From Tharpella sp964457755 (GTDB lineage: Bacteria; Desulfobacterota; Anaeroferrophillalia; Anaeroferrophillales; Tharpellaceae), in NCBI GenBank assembly GCA_964457755.1, contig CAYWGC010000043.1, positions 1 through 25,868 of the forward strand: a DNA stretch of 25,868 nt. Direction: 5' to 3'. The translations under genes were made by a program, and so were the position numbers. Of the stretch, positions 23,097 to 25,868 are shown one piece after another. Each line of letters opens with the position of its first letter. Position 1 is the first letter of the stretch. The notes below the pieces were generated by a model that saw only the letters and a list, made by a program, of their open reading frames with translations, searched no databases and had not been told where the DNA came from.

Positions 23097-24571
23097 TTAC
23101 GGTAGACGAATCCTAATTTTGTTGATCTCCCATATCTCTGTTGGACCGTATCCAGTCAGCGTTTGTATCTGACGAAAACTGACTTTACTCCAATATTTAC
23201 CTTTTTTATCTTTTGATAATACAGCCGTCGTCATATAACGAAACTCACCACGCTGTATCCACCAGTCTTTATCAACGATAACAAAATCCTTTACCTCAAT
23301 GTCTCTATCTTCCAGCAATAGTGCCATCTCTTTTTCAAGATTTTTGCTTTTCATCTTTGCTTTTGGAAACGGACGGGGGCGTTCCAGCCAGCGACGCTTT
23401 TTTTCGACCCAGGTAGTATTTTCTTTTTCCAGTGCTCCTAATCTTTTGCTAAACCCGGCTGCACTATCAGGGGAAACCTTGCCCAACGCACCAATCTGTT
23501 TCTTCTGATATTCCAGTTTCTTCTCTGTAATAACAAAAAGTGCCTGATCAGATTTTTCATTCCATTTCCTATTTTTTCAAACCGCTTTTCCCAGCCTGAA
23601 AGCGTATTCTCAATTGGCTGCAAACGATTCTTGTTGTCAGCTTTTTTATCATCCTCATAGACTTGCAGAGAAAAACGTAATTCATCAACTGCACTTTTCA
23701 GTTCATCTGGCTGATCACTAACGGGCACATCCTTTTCCACATCTCCAAGTACTTTTACTGCATGGTTATAGAGTTTCTCTTGTCTGTCCAGCTCCTGTTC
23801 ATTGTATGATCCAGGATACTGCAAACGGGAATTTGATAGCCCGTCGGTAAAAGGAGTTATCTTTGGCAACCATTTATTATTGAGTTCGGCTCCATATTCC
23901 TTTGCCTGGGCCGCTGCCTGCTTGACACCTTTTTCTTTTCCACGGGCCTTGCCGGTAAATGCCGTAAGTCTGGCCTGCAAAGCCTTGTGGCGTTGAAAGG
24001 CGGAAGCGACATCTGGATGATCAGGATTAGCTTTATTATTGTTTATAACTCTATCAAGCAGACCTTTTGCAACCTCAAGTTTGCTTTTGACATTATATAT
24101 ATAAGAATTCACCAGATTAAACTCTTTATCCTGTAAACTTTTTTCACCCTTAACAAACTTCTGCTCAGCAAAATCCATTTCACGAGCAGCATTTTTCAGA
24201 TTGTTTTTGGCACCATGGCTTAGCGCTTTTACTTCGGGAGAAGATTGTACAATACCAGGTGTTGCTTTTGCCTCGGGTGCTGTTTTGGAACTACTGTTTC
24301 CCAATTTTTTATCCACCCTTACTTTTAAACGATCATATTTTGTCTGTAACGTTTTTATTGATCTATGAGCCGGATCTTCAGATTTCAACTTCACAAGATT
24401 ATCTTCAACTTTCAGCAACATAGTTGCGGCCTCGTTTACTTTCCCATTGAAATATTTATTCTCTGCGCTTCTAATCAAACTGTTCACATTTTTCGAGATG
24501 TCACCTGCAGTTGAGGCAAAGGCTACAGAGACCCATAACAATAACACCAAAACCGATAATTTTTTTTTCAT
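23097..24571 (-). pseudogene. Secreted coiled-coil protein interrupted by a one-base frameshift
   Basis: ATG 24571 (GGAG seven bases upstream) starts a signal peptide (MKKKLSVLVLLLWVSVAFA) followed by a long charged, helix-rich region that could form coiled coils (residues about 25-330). Near the A6 run (T run at plus 23572-23577) the frame ends in non-native sequence, while the -1 frame carries on sensibly with NEKSDQALFVITEKKLEYQKK and a C-terminal domain (DWWIQRGEFRYMTT to WEINKIRIRLP). Adding one A restores a 491-residue protein, so either a homopolymer sequencing error or a real mutation is likely. The run is not a good programmed-slippage heptamer in this frame. Family not recognised; probably periplasmic. 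It lies 96 bases downstream of the lipoprotein gene in the same direction. Confidence 0.65.
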
Positions 24572-24667
24572 AATAAGCTCCAATATAAAGTTATGTATGT
24601 TGATGGCAATGCAATAACAACAGTTGTCCAATAATGGACAAGGTAATGGGTTATAAACAGGCCTTCT

Positions 24668-25267
24668 CTAACAGCCGACCGAATCTAGGATCTTTTTAAA
24701 TGTCTCTTCGTATTGGTTGAATTCCCCTTCGGGCGCTCGGCAATCAAAGAAATCAAGAATCGTCATAGCGCTTTCATCGATAAGAATCAATCCTCTATGC
24801 TTGAAGCCTTTAACAGTTGTTTCGACCAACATTCCTTCCATTCCGCATTTTTTAACTTTTCCGATAGTGTCAGGGACAGAATGATAGTAGAATTTCAGCT
24901 TCTCTTCGATAGTATTTCCAGACATCATTGGCGGTATACTTCCGACGTGCAAGCTGACTCTGGGAAGTCCGGTCGCTGTATCCTGATCCCCGGGGCACCA
25001 GGCACCATCTGCTCCCCCGTTTTTCCAGTCTTTTGGAAGGAAGAACCTGTATTTTTCATAGGATGTTTTTTCCCATCCCGATATCGCTGCCGATCCTTGG
25101 TCGGCTGCTTTCTCTTTGATTTCACCCTTCGATGGCACCGCTGTTTCAGAACTTGTTTTTCCAATATTTGATGCGTCTTTGTTGTCACTGCATCCGACCA
25201 GGATGACCAGGAACAGAGCCAAAACGAATACCGGGAACATTTCGGCAGTGGTGTTTTTTTTCATCAT
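24668..25267 (-). CDS. Lipoprotein of unknown function
   Basis: 199 residues from ATG 25267, set by AAAGGAG six bases upstream (an ATG at 25282 precedes the ribosome binding site itself). A signal peptide with hydrophobic core FPVFVLALFLVIL ends in the lipobox LVGC, so the mature protein is lipid-anchored. After a linker rich in K, S and E comes a domain of about 140 residues (ISGWEKTSYEKYRFFLPKDW to FKKILDSVGC) with four further cysteines. No named family recognised. It is probably co-transcribed with the next minus-strand secreted protein, suggesting a shared envelope role. Confidence 0.75.
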   Translation of the reverse strand: MMKKNTTAEMFPVFVLALFLVILVGCSDNKDASNIGKTSSETAVPSKGEIKEKAADQGSAAISGWEKTSYEKYRFFLPKDWKNGGADGAWCPGDQDTATGLPRVSLHVGSIPPMMSGNTIEEKLKFYYHSVPDTIGKVKKCGMEGMLVETTVKGFKHRGLILIDESAMTILDFFDCRAPEGEFNQYEETFKKILDSVGC

Positions 25268-25481
25268 CAATTCTCCTTTCAATGGATTGCATCATCTTTG
25301 AGTTCTGATTTTGTATAACGTTTGAACTCAGCGGTGGGCCACCTGAACTTGCCCGGTAGTCCACAGAGCCTCATTCCGTCCGCTGGAGTGATTTATTGGA
25401 CGAAGCCGCTATCGCGGCAGGCAAAAACCCGCCTCTACTGGTAGATATTGTAACCTCCGATATTTTTGCGGTAAAAAGGAG

Positions 25482-25504
25482 ATAGCAACATCATTGGTTG
25501 CTAT
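25482..25504. repeat. Small inverted repeat upstream of the recombinase
   Basis: ATAGCAAC (25482-25489) and GTTGCTAT (25497-25504) form an 8-bp stem about 34 bases before the recombinase start. It may be an operator, an attenuator or part of an element end. Confidence 0.4.
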
Positions 25505-25537
25505 TAACCTAAACCGATACAATCAGGAGGATTCACA

Positions 25538-25868
25538 ATGGACACCAGACTACCAAACGACCCACAATTTATCAAAAATTACACCAAGCACTGTAAGCAT
25601 CTAAAACTCAACGGTTTACAACCGAAAACCATTGAAGCGTACTCAAGATCAATCAGACGCATCGGTAACTATTTTGATTGCCAGTTGAATGATTTTACCA
25701 TGGATCAATTGCTGGATTATTTTAATGACCTCCTGGAGTCACATTCATGGAACACAGTATCCTGGCGTCGAGTGGCTGCGAAGGCCGTGTGGGCGGCGTT
25801 GGGTTCAATCGCTGTATCTACCAGAAGATATGCCTCATTCACCCGCCTTGCCCGCGATCTTCTCGCTC
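25538..25868 (+). CDS. Tyrosine recombinase/integrase, N-terminal part, runs off the window
   Basis: ATG 25538 has an excellent ribosome binding site (AGGAGG at 25525-25530). Residues 1-74 form the SAM-like core-binding domain of phage/IS-type integrases (FIKNYTKHCKHLKLNGLQP, KTIEAYSRSIRRIGNYF, MDQLLDYFNDLLE, SWNTVS). After that the family would continue with a DLYGLKFFY-like helix, but the sequence changes to an Arg/Ala-rich stretch (WRRVAAKAVWAALG) of higher GC that does not fit the family, though the frame stays open to the window end. This may be a junction with another element, an assembly chimera or a divergent protein. The catalytic domain is not visible. Confidence 0.7.
   Translation, partial: MDTRLPNDPQFIKNYTKHCKHLKLNGLQPKTIEAYSRSIRRIGNYFDCQLNDFTMDQLLDYFNDLLESHSWNTVSWRRVAAKAVWAALGSIAVSTRRYASFTRLARDLLA

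Noticed and set aside
23560..23585. Programmed -1 frameshift in the secreted coiled-coil protein
   Set aside because: In the zero frame the run reads GAA AAA ATA; slippage would need ATA to re-pair with AAT, which is unfavourable. A one-base error or mutation is simpler.

Overview
The window looks like a metagenome-assembled chromosome of a strictly anaerobic member of the Desulfobacterota (former Deltaproteobacteria). The main evidence is an apparently complete class II (ATP-independent) benzoyl-CoA reductase operon, bamB to bamI. At least three reading frames use TGA for selenocysteine, a GEMM-I riboswitch is present, and dispersed intergenic repeats of the kind found in this phylum occur. 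A run of 100 N at 2767-2866 is an assembly gap inside a repeat array.

Left end (1-4790): the window opens inside a tRNA-Pro(UGG). The 3' end of this tRNA plus its terminator (17-98) is repeated almost exactly at 4709-4790, enclosing a 4.7 kb islet. The islet holds a GEMM-I cyclic-dinucleotide riboswitch with a mutually exclusive terminator (735-843), and then one large secreted FG-GAP (integrin-alpha-like) protein built of near-identical 186-bp units. No integrase lies inside it.

Middle left (4870-10060): an HExxH metallopeptidase-like gene on the minus strand, a translationally coupled membrane protein/GTPase pair (DUF2868/DUF3482), a macro-domain gene that has lost its N-terminal half, a PPOX-family flavoprotein and a HIT protein.

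Core (10486-21293): bamB, C, D, E, F, G, H and I on the plus strand. BamBC is the tungsten/Fe-S catalytic unit. BamD, E and F resemble HdrBC, HdrA and MvhD. BamG, H and I resemble NuoE, NuoF and the N-terminal part of NuoG. Together they would form the megadalton complex thought to drive dearomatisation of benzoyl-CoA by electron bifurcation. bamE and bamF each appear broken by a TGA, but the TGA sits where the families carry a key Cys, and each is followed by a SECIS-like hairpin, so both are selenoproteins. A long dispersed palindromic repeat sits between bamF and bamG. A bidirectional terminator closes the operon.

Right end (21375-25868): a YajD-type HNH protein, a previously hidden 56-residue selenoprotein on the minus strand (DUF6132-like, Sec29, with its own SECIS-like hairpin), an acyl-CoA thioesterase, a 650-bp gene-free stretch with a REP-like palindrome, a secreted coiled-coil protein broken by a one-base frameshift, a lipoprotein, and the start of a tyrosine recombinase that runs off the window.
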